From positions 1 through 64,000 of the forward strand of contig NZ_JAPIUX010000003.1 in the NCBI RefSeq assembly GCF_026240015.1: DNA of 64,000 nucleotides, in the 5' to 3' direction. Positions 17,056-25,263 of this stretch are shown here, piece after piece. The notes below the pieces were generated by a model. That model was given only the letters and a program-made list of their open reading frames with translations. It made no database searches and was not told the DNA's origin. The translations under genes were made by a program, and so were the position numbers. The DNA comes from Acetobacter farinalis (GTDB lineage: Bacteria; Pseudomonadota; Alphaproteobacteria; Acetobacterales; Acetobacteraceae). Position 1 is the stretch's first letter, and every line of letters starts with the position of its first letter.

Positions 17056-17090
17056 CTGAACGCCTGCATTCGGATCGTGCAGGCGTTCAG
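17056..17090 (+). terminator. Hairpin after glmS
   Basis: CTGAACGCCTGCA (17056-17068) and TGCAGGCGTTCAG (17078-17090) form a perfect 13-base stem with a nine-base loop, 38 bases after the glmS stop and before the convergent amidohydrolase. There is no long T tract on either side, so termination may be Rho-assisted or bidirectional. Confidence 0.65.
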
Positions 17091-17179
17091 CAGATTTCAA
17101 CGCAAACCGGCCACGCACTCAGGCTTCAGAGAATGCCACGTTCAGAGTGTGCGGCGTGTGATGTTCCGGCAGGTGCGTC

Positions 17180-18157
17180 TCACAGCTCTCCGGTCAGGCG
17201 CTGCCAGTTCCCGCTGGCAAACGCCAGCCTGCCGGCCTCATCCAGACCGCATGTTTCAAGAAACTGCCGTGCAGTTCTGCCTGGCCGATACTGGTAAGGG
17301 TAGTCGGTTGAGAAAAGCAGCCGGTCCGTGCCGACAATGCGCGCGGCCTGCTCCAGATAGTGCGGCAGGAACATGCCACTGGCCGTAACGTACAGGTTCC
17401 GCTGGAAATACGTCATCACCGGGTGTGCGAGGCCGGAGACACGATCCACATTGGCAAAGCGTTCAGCGTAGAACAGCACCAGCTCTCCCCAATGCCCCAG
17501 AATAATCTGCAAGTCCGGCATCCGGTCAAAGTGCCCCGCGAGGATAAGGCGCAGGAACTGAAGCCCCGCATCATAATGCCAGCCCAGACTAAAGCAGGAA
17601 AACGCTGCATCCACAGACGGGCTGAAGCCGGAATAATAGGCATCCCGGACTGACTGTTCCGGCACTCTCGGGTGCAGCAGCACCGGCGCTTTCAGCGCGG
17701 CGGCACTCTGGAAGATGGGCAGCAGGTCTGCGTGGTCCAGACTACGCTGCCCAACCCGGCCGCAGAGCATGGTGCCTTTGAAGCCGAGCGTCTTGACGCA
17801 GCGCTCAAGCTCCAGCGCGGCCTCATCCGGCTGTGTTACGGGAAGTGTCGCAAATGCCTGAAAGCGGTCAGGATGCCGCGCCACGGCCTCGGCTACGGCA
17901 TCGTTGACACGGCGGGCCATGGCAACGCTTTCAACCCCGACATCATGTAAGGATGGTGTGGTGAGTGAGAGAACCTGCACATCCAACCCGGTTTCATCCA
18001 TGAGCGCCAGACGCTCATTGGAGAGATCACACAGCCGCGTCTCCAGTGCGCCACCATGAAAGGCGACACTCGGGTCGGACGCTTCAAGGCTGAGGGCAGA
18101 CCATGCGGCCTTTACCTCGTTTGTGAGGAAATGTTCTTCAATGCCAATCAGTTTCAC
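17180..18157 (-). CDS. Amidohydrolase 2 family protein, decarboxylase-like
   Basis: The 325-residue TIM-barrel protein starts VKLIGIEEHF; the EEHF variant of the metal motif is seen in gamma-resorcylate and 2,3-dihydroxybenzoate decarboxylases. LHPRVPEQS, LGHWGELVLFYAERF and FSTDYPYQY supply the other expected active-site segments. The start is the GTG at 18157, with GGGGA just upstream; the longer frame to 18259 lies in the divergent regulator's leader. It is divergent from a LysR regulator. A decarboxylase or hydrolase acting on a small aromatic or related acid is inferred; the substrate is unknown. Confidence 0.7.
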   Translation of the reverse strand: MKLIGIEEHFLTNEVKAAWSALSLEASDPSVAFHGGALETRLCDLSNERLALMDETGLDVQVLSLTTPSLHDVGVESVAMARRVNDAVAEAVARHPDRFQAFATLPVTQPDEAALELERCVKTLGFKGTMLCGRVGQRSLDHADLLPIFQSAAALKAPVLLHPRVPEQSVRDAYYSGFSPSVDAAFSCFSLGWHYDAGLQFLRLILAGHFDRMPDLQIILGHWGELVLFYAERFANVDRVSGLAHPVMTYFQRNLYVTASGMFLPHYLEQAARIVGTDRLLFSTDYPYQYRPGRTARQFLETCGLDEAGRLAFASGNWQRLTGEL

Positions 18158-18323
18158 GAGACTGTCCCCTTTTCCAGAAGCTCCCTTGTCGTAACGGTGG
18201 TCACGCCAACAGGGTCTTACAAAGAGATACGGCGCGCCGGGAGCAGGCACCAGGCGCATCAGGATTAAGATAATTTTGCATCCAACGCTATGTATCGCAG
18301 GGCATCGGGGTTAAAGTCTCACC

Positions 18324-19277
18324 ATGAGCACAGTGGATCTCAATCTTCTGGCGGCCCTTGATGTGCTGCTTGACGAAGGCAGCGTGACGGGAGCCGCCCG
18401 ACGCCTCGGCCTCAGCACCTCGGCGATGAGCCGCACGCTTGCACGGCTCCGCGCCGCAACGGGGGACCCGTTGCTGGTCCGGGCCGGCCGCCATCTTGTG
18501 GTGACACCTTATGCGGCTGAAATGCGGGATCATGTTCATGATCTGACCCGCACTGTGCAGGCTGTCCTGCGTCCGCGCGTTCAAAATCTGGACCTGCACA
18601 CACTCGACCGGACGTTTGTCCTGCGCACAAACGAAGGCTTTCTGGACAGTCTCGCGCCCCCACTTGTTGCCGCTGTCATGAAAGAGGCACCGCGCGCACG
18701 CCTCCTGTTTACCCCCAAACCCGACAAGGATGCCCTGCCGTTACGGGAAGGGAAACTTGATCTGGAGATTGGCGTGCGCGGCACGTCCGCGCCGGAAATC
18801 CGGAGCCGACTCCTGTTCCGGGACACATTTGTGGGCGTTGCGCGGGCCGATCACCCGATATTCGGAGAGGGCGATATCACGGACGAACGCTATGCCGCAT
18901 ATCACCATGTCGCCACCTCACGGCGTGGAGCCTTCTCCGGCCCTGTTGACGCGGCACTGGAGCAGAAGGGGCTGCACCGGACTGTGTCCGTGGTTGTGCC
19001 CGGATTTCCAGATGCGCTTCAGATCGTGCGGCATTCGGACCTGCTCACCCATGTTCCGCAGTCCTGCCTCACCGGCAGCCCTGCGTGCGATGCCACAAAA
19101 TCAGCCGGGCTGAGAGCCTTCACGCTCCCCTTCAGCACACCCGAAATCGTCATTTCGGCCATGTGGCACCCGCGTATGGAGGCTGACCCCGCTCATCGCT
19201 GGCTGCGGGACACCGTTCAGGCAGTTTGCCGTGCCATGAGACCCCGGCAACGGCCTCCCCTGACCGATCTTCCCTGA
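18324..19277 (+). CDS. LysR-family transcriptional regulator
   Basis: The 317-residue protein has an N-terminal winged helix-turn-helix (residues 1-60, DLNLLAALDVLLDEGSVTGAARRLGLSTSAMSRTLARLR) and a C-terminal substrate-binding domain. It is divergent from the amidohydrolase with a 166-base gap, the usual arrangement for a LysR activator and its target. The start ATG is just before the conserved MSTVDLNLL. The effector is unknown. Confidence 0.88.
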   Translation: MSTVDLNLLAALDVLLDEGSVTGAARRLGLSTSAMSRTLARLRAATGDPLLVRAGRHLVVTPYAAEMRDHVHDLTRTVQAVLRPRVQNLDLHTLDRTFVLRTNEGFLDSLAPPLVAAVMKEAPRARLLFTPKPDKDALPLREGKLDLEIGVRGTSAPEIRSRLLFRDTFVGVARADHPIFGEGDITDERYAAYHHVATSRRGAFSGPVDAALEQKGLHRTVSVVVPGFPDALQIVRHSDLLTHVPQSCLTGSPACDATKSAGLRAFTLPFSTPEIVISAMWHPRMEADPAHRWLRDTVQAVCRAMRPRQRPPLTDLP

Positions 19278-19348
19278 CCAACCTGAAATTATCCGCGTTC
19301 TGACGCGCCTTCCCGGAAAACCGGCACTCCCGTGCCGGAAACCTTTAC

Positions 19349-20200
19349 TCAGCTCGCCTGTTGGGGTGGACCGTCCATCACAATGGTGATGCGCCCGAGC
19401 TTGGGGTGATCCACCTCCACCCGCACGGCCACAAACCCGGCCTCTCCCACTTTTTCAAACCATGCGCGCCCCGGCTGCGGGTTGCGCAGTTTGCTTTTCT
19501 CGCTGGAAAATTTGAAGCCCTCTGTCTGCTGGGCAACAAAATCACAACGCAGCGCATCTTCACCCCAATCCAGCGGGCCGCCGGAAGGAATGTGCTGCAA
19601 CCCTGCGGGATGAATGGAAAGCGTGCTCAGGCGCATGCCATCAAACACTTTTTCCTGCCCGCCACAGCTCTGGGATGTGCGCACCTGATGCAGGAGGTTC
19701 ATCAGGGCGGACAGGGTATCAATGGCACCCAGCTTATCTGCTGCCGGGACGCTTTCCCGATCGGTCTCAACAGGGTCAATCAGCGTGACCTCCGGCATCT
19801 GGTCCCGATAGACAACCGACACATGCCGGTTCCGGCCACGGGACCACCCCGCACTGTCGAACAGGGCAGGCTCCACCTCTGCCCCGCTGAAATGCCCCTG
19901 CGCGCTGGTCTGCAAATTGGTTTTCATGAACATGCCAAAAAAACCGCCCGTTTTGACCCGCGCCGTAATGCCATACTGAGACTCGCTCAGCCGGTAAGAG
20001 GCCTGAATATCCATGACATTAAAGCCATGCGCATAAACGCGGTATTTCACGATGGTCTGGGGCAGCACCCCATCCGCTCGCGCGGGAGCCGCGGAACCGC
20101 CCCCCAGCAGAAAAACCGTGCACAGACCCGGCATGAAAGACCGCAGAAGCGCAGTTCCACCAGAGAGCAAACGTAAACGCGGCATAGTATTCCTTTTCAA
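19349..20200 (-). CDS. DUF3108 domain protein, exported
   Basis: The 283-residue protein begins with a basic stretch and a hydrophobic segment ending in an Ala-rich cleavage-like site (AAPARAD at about 37-43), so it is probably exported. The mature part has YRVYAHGFNVMDIQASYRL and later VFDGMRLSTLSI and ARVKTGGFFG, the pattern of DUF3108 proteins, predicted beta-rich periplasmic proteins of unknown role. It is monocistronic between a LysR and an IclR gene. No enzymatic residues can be assigned. Confidence 0.65.
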   Translation of the reverse strand: MKRNTMPRLRLLSGGTALLRSFMPGLCTVFLLGGGSAAPARADGVLPQTIVKYRVYAHGFNVMDIQASYRLSESQYGITARVKTGGFFGMFMKTNLQTSAQGHFSGAEVEPALFDSAGWSRGRNRHVSVVYRDQMPEVTLIDPVETDRESVPAADKLGAIDTLSALMNLLHQVRTSQSCGGQEKVFDGMRLSTLSIHPAGLQHIPSGGPLDWGEDALRCDFVAQQTEGFKFSSEKSKLRNPQPGRAWFEKVGEAGFVAVRVEVDHPKLGRITIVMDGPPQQAS

Positions 20201-20254
20201 TCCGCCAACCTGAGGTGCCTTCCAGCCGGAAGGACTGTCTCGGAGCCAGACGTT

Positions 20255-21052
20255 TCAGGCAGACTCGCCCTTCTCCACGCGATACCCTAACCGGCGGGAA
20301 AGAGCCTGCGCCAGAGCCTCCGCCATTTTACCAAGCTGGCTGACCTCATACCGGCCAAGCTCGGTCTGTGGCAGGCTCAGACCAACCCCGGCAACCATCC
20401 GCCCGGAATGATCCCGGACCCCGGCCCCGAAGCACCAGAGGCCATCATGAACCTGCTCATCATCCACGGCGTACCCTCGCTCCCTGATCTCGGCAATCTC
20501 CCGCACCAGCGTGGTGACAGAGCGGATACCATGCGGTGTCAGCGGTTCCGGCCAGGTTGAAGCCGGGTGCAGGGTCAGCCATTCCCTGAACGAGGTATCA
20601 TCCATCTCCGCCAGCATGGCATTCCCTGTTGCCGTAAAAATGGCAGGCAAATGCATCCCGACGCGGAAGGATGCCCCCAGCACTGTGGCGCTGTTACGGC
20701 AGGCCACGTAGACCACATCCGTATCTTCCAGCAGCGTGAGCGTGACGGTGAAGGCCGCGAGATCTGAAAAACTCTCCAGAGCCTGATAAAATTCAGTCAC
20801 CAGATCCCGGCTTTCCGTGACTCCGGTAGCCCAGTCCGCCAGCCGCGCCCCAAGACGATACCCCTGCAGGCTCGTTTTCTCCAGCAAACCAAGCTCCACC
20901 ATCACCGCCACAAGGCCATGAACCGTGCTGCGGGGCAATTCAAGCTGGCGGGCAATATCCGCCGCCAACGGCGGGCGCTCAGCGCTTTTCACCAGATCGA
21001 GAATACGCACGGCGCGACGCAGGGCGGGCACAGAATCATGAGATGGGGTCAT
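20255..21052 (-). CDS. IclR-family transcriptional regulator
   Basis: The 265-residue protein has an N-terminal winged helix (ALRRAVRILDLVKS, LAADIARQLELPRSTVHGLVAVM) and a C-terminal effector-binding domain with GYAVDDEQVHDGLWCFGAGVRDHSGRMVAGVGLSLP. The ATG at 21052 has AAGGAAA about 12 bases upstream; a TTG at 21079 would add nine residues. Overlapping divergent promoters and nested inverted repeats lie in the gap to the glutathione peroxidase gene (21073-21155). This suggests autoregulation and control of that neighbour. The effector is unknown. Confidence 0.85.
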   Translation of the reverse strand: MTPSHDSVPALRRAVRILDLVKSAERPPLAADIARQLELPRSTVHGLVAVMVELGLLEKTSLQGYRLGARLADWATGVTESRDLVTEFYQALESFSDLAAFTVTLTLLEDTDVVYVACRNSATVLGASFRVGMHLPAIFTATGNAMLAEMDDTSFREWLTLHPASTWPEPLTPHGIRSVTTLVREIAEIRERGYAVDDEQVHDGLWCFGAGVRDHSGRMVAGVGLSLPQTELGRYEVSQLGKMAEALAQALSRRLGYRVEKGESA

Positions 21053-21072
21053 GCCGAGTCTTATTTTCCTTG

Positions 21073-21101
21073 TTGACAAAGAGGGCTCATACCCTCATAT
21101 T
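21073..21101 (+). promoter_or_regulatory. Putative promoter for the glutathione peroxidase gene
   Basis: A perfect TTGACA -35 (21073-21078), a 17-base spacer and CATATT (21096-21101, four of six consensus bases) point right toward the peroxidase gene. The predicted transcript begins around 21108, directly at the inverted repeat at 21111-21155, giving a leader of roughly 210 bases. A minus-strand box pair for the IclR gene, TTGAAC (21118-21123) with TATGAG (21094-21099) and an 18-base spacer, overlaps it. Confidence 0.5.
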
Positions 21102-21110
21102 CGAAATACG

Positions 21111-21155
21111 GGATCGAGTTCAATATAATGAACAATAAAAATCAGAACTCGATCC
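21111..21155. repeat. Nested inverted repeats, candidate IclR operator
   Basis: GGATCGAGTTC (21111-21121) is repeated in perfect inversion as GAACTCGATCC (21145-21155) with 23 bases between. Inside and overlapping the left arm is a smaller dyad, GTTCA (21118-21122), six bases, TGAAC (21129-21133). The block sits at the predicted start of the rightward transcript and over the -35 of the leftward one, between a regulator and its divergent neighbour. Operator function is inferred; a mobile-element scar is the alternative, but no element is visible. Confidence 0.55.
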
Positions 21156-21321
21156 TTCATCACAGAGCGATCTGGTGGAAGCCTGACAAGAACCCGGAAC
21201 AGGGCAGCAGGCTTCCCCCCGGCTTTTCCAATCACACACCATCTACTCGCCCCCTTGAATGTCCTGCGCTAAACACAGCAGGGACAAACCCTGTCAATGC
21301 AATAGAGATGAGTGCCGGACC

Positions 21322-21807
21322 GTGACGACAATCTACGACTTCACACTTCCCGCCCTTGAAGGCGGTGAGATCAATCTGGCTGAGTATCGCGGTCGTCCCA
21401 TTCTTATTACCAATACGGCCTCCAAATGTGGTTTCACCCCGCAATATGAAGGGCTGCAAGCCCTGTGGTATCAGTTCCGCAGCATGGGGCTGATTGTTAT
21501 TGGTATTCCCAGCAATGATTTTGGCCAGCAGGAACTCGGGTCTTCCTCTGAAATCGCTGCTTTCTGCCACAGAAATTATGGGGTCAGCTTTCCGATGGCG
21601 GCCCGCAGCCCTGTTCGGGGGGCGCAGTCGATCCCCCTGTTCCGCTGGCTGGACAAGGAATGCGGCTTTCTGGCCCGCCCCCGCTGGAATTTCTATAAAT
21701 ATCTGACAAACCGCACCGGCAAGCCCGTGGCGTGGTTTTCCAGCATTACGCCCCCCACCTCTGCCCGTGTCAGCAATGCTGTTGAACGCGTGATCCTGAA
21801 CCCCTGA
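21322..21807 (+). CDS. Glutathione peroxidase, cysteine type
   Basis: From the GTG at 21322 the protein has 161 residues, the normal size for the small monomeric glutathione peroxidase/BtuE group. The catalytic tetrad is in place: Cys in NTASKCGFTPQYEGL (where animal enzymes have selenocysteine), Gln in SNDFGQQELG, and Trp-Asn in RWNFYKYL. It reduces peroxides, often with thioredoxin as donor. An ATG at 21259 would add a Cys-rich extension unlike the family; no strong ribosome site marks either start. Inverted repeats upstream suggest control by the IclR protein. Confidence 0.82.
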   Translation: MTTIYDFTLPALEGGEINLAEYRGRPILITNTASKCGFTPQYEGLQALWYQFRSMGLIVIGIPSNDFGQQELGSSSEIAAFCHRNYGVSFPMAARSPVRGAQSIPLFRWLDKECGFLARPRWNFYKYLTNRTGKPVAWFSSITPPTSARVSNAVERVILNP

Positions 21808-21811
21808 CCGG

Positions 21812-21835
21812 GGCTCAGGTCATCTTGCCTGAGCC
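21812..21835. terminator. Hairpin between convergent glutathione peroxidase and lolD
   Basis: GGCTCAGG (21812-21819) and CCTGAGCC (21828-21835) form an eight-base stem with an eight-base loop in the 47-base gap between two converging genes. No T tract is present, so this is a weak terminator call based on position. Confidence 0.4.
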
Positions 21836-21854
21836 GTAAAAGAACGCCGGGGTT

Positions 21855-22538
21855 TTAGCGCGGGACGATCAACCCGTCCCGCAGTGTCACCACGCGATCC
21901 ATGCGGCTCAGAAGTTCTTCATTATGCGTGGCAACTAGTGCCGCCAGCCCCTGCCCACGCACTGCGGCCATCAGTTCTGAAAACACGGCGTCTGCCGTGC
22001 GCACGTCCAGATTGCCTGTCGGCTCATCCGCCAGCAGGAGAGCCGGATTATTGGCCAGCGCCCGGGCAATGGCCACGCGCTGCTGCTCCCCGCCGGAGAG
22101 TTTACCCGGCAGATGGCTGACACGATGCGCCAGACCGAACATTCCCAGCAATTTTTCCGCTTTCTGGCGGGCATCCGGCTTGCGCACACCTGCAATCATC
22201 TGCGGGAGCATGACATTCTCACGCGCTGTGAATTCAGCCAGCAGGTGATGAAACTGATAGACAAAGCCGATCTGGTCCCGCCGCAGCGCAGTCCGGCCCA
22301 CCTCGGCAAGGCCCCGCGTCTGTTTGCCGCAGATCTCGATTTCGCCTTCATCCGGCGTATCCAGCAGGCCCGCCAGATGCAGCAGGGTCGATTTCCCTGT
22401 GCCGGACGGCGCGACAAGAGCCACAATCTCACCGGCATGCAGGCTGAAATCCACCCCCTGCAAAACGGGCAGTGTGCCGTCTTCCCCGCTCCGATAGGTC
22501 TTCTTCACGCCGCGCAGGCTGAGGGCGACATTACTCAT
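21855..22538 (-). CDS. lolD: Lipoprotein-releasing ABC transporter ATPase LolD
   Basis: The 227-residue ABC ATPase has Walker A APSGTGKSTLLHLAG, the signature LSGGEQQRVAIARAL and Walker B ALLLADEPTGNLD, with the short MacB/LolD form of the domain. It energizes release of outer-membrane lipoproteins from the inner membrane to LolA. The ATG at 22538 overlaps the end of the permease gene by eight bases, so the two are coupled. Confidence 0.9.
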   Translation of the reverse strand: MSNVALSLRGVKKTYRSGEDGTLPVLQGVDFSLHAGEIVALVAPSGTGKSTLLHLAGLLDTPDEGEIEICGKQTRGLAEVGRTALRRDQIGFVYQFHHLLAEFTARENVMLPQMIAGVRKPDARQKAEKLLGMFGLAHRVSHLPGKLSGGEQQRVAIARALANNPALLLADEPTGNLDVRTADAVFSELMAAVRGQGLAALVATHNEELLSRMDRVVTLRDGLIVPR

Positions 22539-23781
22539 GGCGCAGGGCCTCCACAGGGTCAGTTTTTGCCGCACGCCAGGACGGGTAGAGTGTTGCCAGC
22601 AGGGAAAGCGCAAGGGCGATCACAATCACTTCCCCCACCTGCCCCCACACCAGTTTGGCGGGCAGATGCTCAAGGTAATATACCTCGGGGTTGAAAAGAT
22701 TTGTGCCTGTCAGCTTCTGAAGGGCCACGCGAATACGCTCGATATTCTCACAGAACACCACCCCCAGCACGGTGCCGACCACAGTCCCTGTGACACCAAC
22801 CGAGGCCCCGCACATCAGGAAAATGCGCAGAATTGCTCCCCGGCTGGCCCCGATGGTGCGGAGCACGGCGATATCGCCCGTCTTGTCCTTCACCATCATG
22901 ATCAGGGAGGACACAACGTTAAACGCCGCCACCAGAATAATCAGTGTCAGGATGAGGAACATCACATTCTGTTCCACCTGCACCGCGCCAAACAGGGCAT
23001 TGTTCGCGTTTGTCCAGTCCAGCACCCGCAGGCCGGGCTCACCAACAGCGTTGACAATGCGCATCGTGACCGGGCGGATGTTCTGCTCATCCGTCACCAT
23101 GACCTGAATCTGGGTCACTTTATCCGGCATCTGGAAATAGACCTGCGCCGCGTGCATCGGCACGAACACGTAGCTGGAATTATAGTCGTTCACGCCCGCA
23201 TCAAAAATGGCCACCACACGATAGGCCCGCACCCGTGGCACGGTGCCAAACGCCGTGGCAGCCCCATCGGGCGAGACAAGCGTGATGCGTGAGCCGATGG
23301 AAAGCCCGGCACGGTCGGCCAGTGTCACACCAATGGCGATGGAATCATCACTGCCGAAATCATCCAGCGTGCCTGCCACAAGGGAAGAACTCACCCCTTT
23401 AAGGTCAAGCAGCCCCTGCCGTGTCATGCCATGCACCACACCGCCAGAACTGTAGGACCCGGCGCTGAGCAGCACCTGTCCTTCAATCAGCGGTGTTGCA
23501 CTGATAACGCCCGGAACCTTGCGCACCTTTGCCGCGACATCCTCATATTGAGAGATCGTGCGGCCCGTGCCGTAAATGCTCAGATCCCCGTTCAGGCCAA
23601 GAATGCGGCTCATCAGGTCTGCCTGAAAGCCATTCATGACCGCCATGACGATAATGAGTGTCGCCACCCCGAGGGCAATCCCCACAAGCGAGAAGATGGC
23701 AATCACGGAAACAAAGCGTTCCCCACGCCGTGCCCGGAGGTAGCGGCCTGCCACGGCCCGCTCGAAGGGACCAAACATCAT
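22531..23781 (-). CDS. lolC: Lipoprotein-releasing ABC transporter permease LolC/LolE
   Basis: The 416-residue permease begins PFERAVAGRYLRARRGERFVSVIAIFSLVGIALGVATLIIV, with a first membrane segment at about 24-46. A large periplasmic domain follows, and three further segments come after residue 270 (NVVSSLIMMVKDKTGDIAVLRTIGA is the coupling region). Only one permease gene precedes lolD, as in many alphaproteobacteria, so it probably works as a homodimer. Its start overlaps the proS stop. Confidence 0.88.
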   Translation of the reverse strand: MMFGPFERAVAGRYLRARRGERFVSVIAIFSLVGIALGVATLIIVMAVMNGFQADLMSRILGLNGDLSIYGTGRTISQYEDVAAKVRKVPGVISATPLIEGQVLLSAGSYSSGGVVHGMTRQGLLDLKGVSSSLVAGTLDDFGSDDSIAIGVTLADRAGLSIGSRITLVSPDGAATAFGTVPRVRAYRVVAIFDAGVNDYNSSYVFVPMHAAQVYFQMPDKVTQIQVMVTDEQNIRPVTMRIVNAVGEPGLRVLDWTNANNALFGAVQVEQNVMFLILTLIILVAAFNVVSSLIMMVKDKTGDIAVLRTIGASRGAILRIFLMCGASVGVTGTVVGTVLGVVFCENIERIRVALQKLTGTNLFNPEVYYLEHLPAKLVWGQVGEVIVIALALSLLATLYPSWRAAKTDPVEALRHE

Positions 23782-25097
23782 CAGCCTGCCAGCACCAGAG
23801 CGAGGGCTTCTTCCACGCTCACGTCCTGACGTTCACCGGTAGCGCGGCGCTTGAGCTCCACGCGGCCTTCCTTGGCGCTGCGCGGCCCGACCACAATCTG
23901 CCAGGGGTGGCCCATCAGGTCCGCATCCGCGAATTTCGCCCCGGCGCGGTCTGTCCGGTCATCATACAGGAAGGCTTCCGTGTTGGTGTTGTAGATCCGC
24001 TCACACACGGCATCACAGGTTTCATCACCAACCTTCAGGTTCAGGATCGCGGCGCGGAACGGAGCCACGGCATCCGGCCAGATAATACCGGCCTCATCAT
24101 GGCTGGCCTCGATAATCGCTCCCGCCAGACGGGAAACACCAATGCCGTAGGAGCCCATTTCCGGGTAAACCGGCGCGCCCTCCGGTCCGCTGACCGCGAC
24201 ATCCATGGACTGCGTATATTTGGTGCCAAAGTGGAAAATATGCCCCACTTCCACGCCGCGCCCTTCCCGACGGCGCGCCTCGGGCACGGACTCCCACGCA
24301 GTGGTATCGTGCATTTCATCGGTTGCGGCATAGGGTGTGGTCACGCGGGTGTAGAAGGCTTCCAGCGCCTTGGGGTCTTCCACATCCACCGGCTCATCCA
24401 GCCAGTCCTGCTCTTCCAGAGCGGCATCATAAAACACGCCGCTTTCCCCTGTGGGGGCAAGGATCAGGAATTCGTGGCTCAGTTCCCCACCAATCGGCCC
24501 GGTATCGGCCCGCATGGGCACCGCCCGCACGCCCAGACGCTGGAACGTGCGCAGGTACGCCAGCAGCATACGGCGATACGTGGCCACGGCGGAGTCATAA
24601 TCCAGATCAAAGCTGTAGGCATCTTTCATCAGGAATTCGCGGCCGCGCATCACACCAAAACGGGGGCGCATTTCATCGCGAAATTTCCACTGGATATGAT
24701 ACAGCACCTGAGGAAGATCCTTGTAGGACTTCACGGCCTGCCCGAACAGATCGGTAATCATTTCCTCATTGGTCGGCCCGTAGAGCAGTTCCCGCTTGTG
24801 GCGGTCCTGAATACGCAGCATTTCCGGGCCATAGGCATCATACCGGCCAGAACGCTTCCACAGATCAGCGGACTGAAGAGTGGGCATCAGCACTTCCTGC
24901 GCGCCAATACGGTCCTGCTCTTCCCGCACGATCTGGCTGATGTTGCGCAGAACCTTCAGCCCGGCAGGCAGCCATGCATAAATGCCGGATGCCGTCTGCC
25001 GGATAAGCCCGGCCCGCAGCATAAGACGATGCGAGACGATCTGCGCCTCTGCCGGGTTTTCCTTAAGCGTGGGAAGAAAACTGCGCGAAAGACGCAT
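23781..25097 (-). CDS. proS: Prolyl-tRNA synthetase, short type
   Basis: The 438-residue class II synthetase has motif 1 around LRAGLIRQTASGIYAWLPAGLKVL, motif 2 in FRDEMRPRFGVMRGREFLMKDAYSF and motif 3 in GSYGIGVSRLAGAIIEA, then an anticodon-binding domain. It lacks the roughly 180-residue editing insertion found in the E. coli enzyme. This is normal for alphaproteobacteria, which often have separate trans-editing proteins; none is in this window. It charges tRNA-Pro. A terminator separates it from the upstream rnj gene. Confidence 0.93.
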   Translation of the reverse strand: MRLSRSFLPTLKENPAEAQIVSHRLMLRAGLIRQTASGIYAWLPAGLKVLRNISQIVREEQDRIGAQEVLMPTLQSADLWKRSGRYDAYGPEMLRIQDRHKRELLYGPTNEEMITDLFGQAVKSYKDLPQVLYHIQWKFRDEMRPRFGVMRGREFLMKDAYSFDLDYDSAVATYRRMLLAYLRTFQRLGVRAVPMRADTGPIGGELSHEFLILAPTGESGVFYDAALEEQDWLDEPVDVEDPKALEAFYTRVTTPYAATDEMHDTTAWESVPEARRREGRGVEVGHIFHFGTKYTQSMDVAVSGPEGAPVYPEMGSYGIGVSRLAGAIIEASHDEAGIIWPDAVAPFRAAILNLKVGDETCDAVCERIYNTNTEAFLYDDRTDRAGAKFADADLMGHPWQIVVGPRSAKEGRVELKRRATGERQDVSVEEALALVLAG

Positions 25098-25190
25098 GAT
25101 ACACTCAGCCTTGTCTGGCAGGTGAGGCCACAGGCGGCCTCACTCTGAAATTCTAGTCTTTATCTGCTCTAAAACAGTGCGCGGACAAAG

Positions 25191-25210
25191 AAAACCCGCC
25201 TGACGCGGGT
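25191..25210 (-). terminator. Terminator after rnj
   Basis: On the minus strand, ACCCGC and GCGGGT form a six-base stem (25194-25199 with 25205-25210) with a five-base loop, followed by TTTT. It lies 54 bases after the RNase J stop and before proS. Confidence 0.6.
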
Positions 25211-25263
25211 CTCCTTTTCATCACTGTTTCTGCCCTGCTCCGTGCAGGGGCATGTTCTGTGCG

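Noticed and set aside
17056..17090. A mobile element end or attachment site
   Set aside because: The inverted repeat is a short hairpin directly after glmS between convergent genes; there is no transposase or direct repeat.
21322..21807. Selenocysteine in the glutathione peroxidase
   Set aside because: The catalytic codon is TGT (Cys) in NTASKCGFTP; no in-frame TGA is present.
23658..25148. A 496-codon frame opposite proS and lolC
   Set aside because: Composition and position show it is a shadow of proS.
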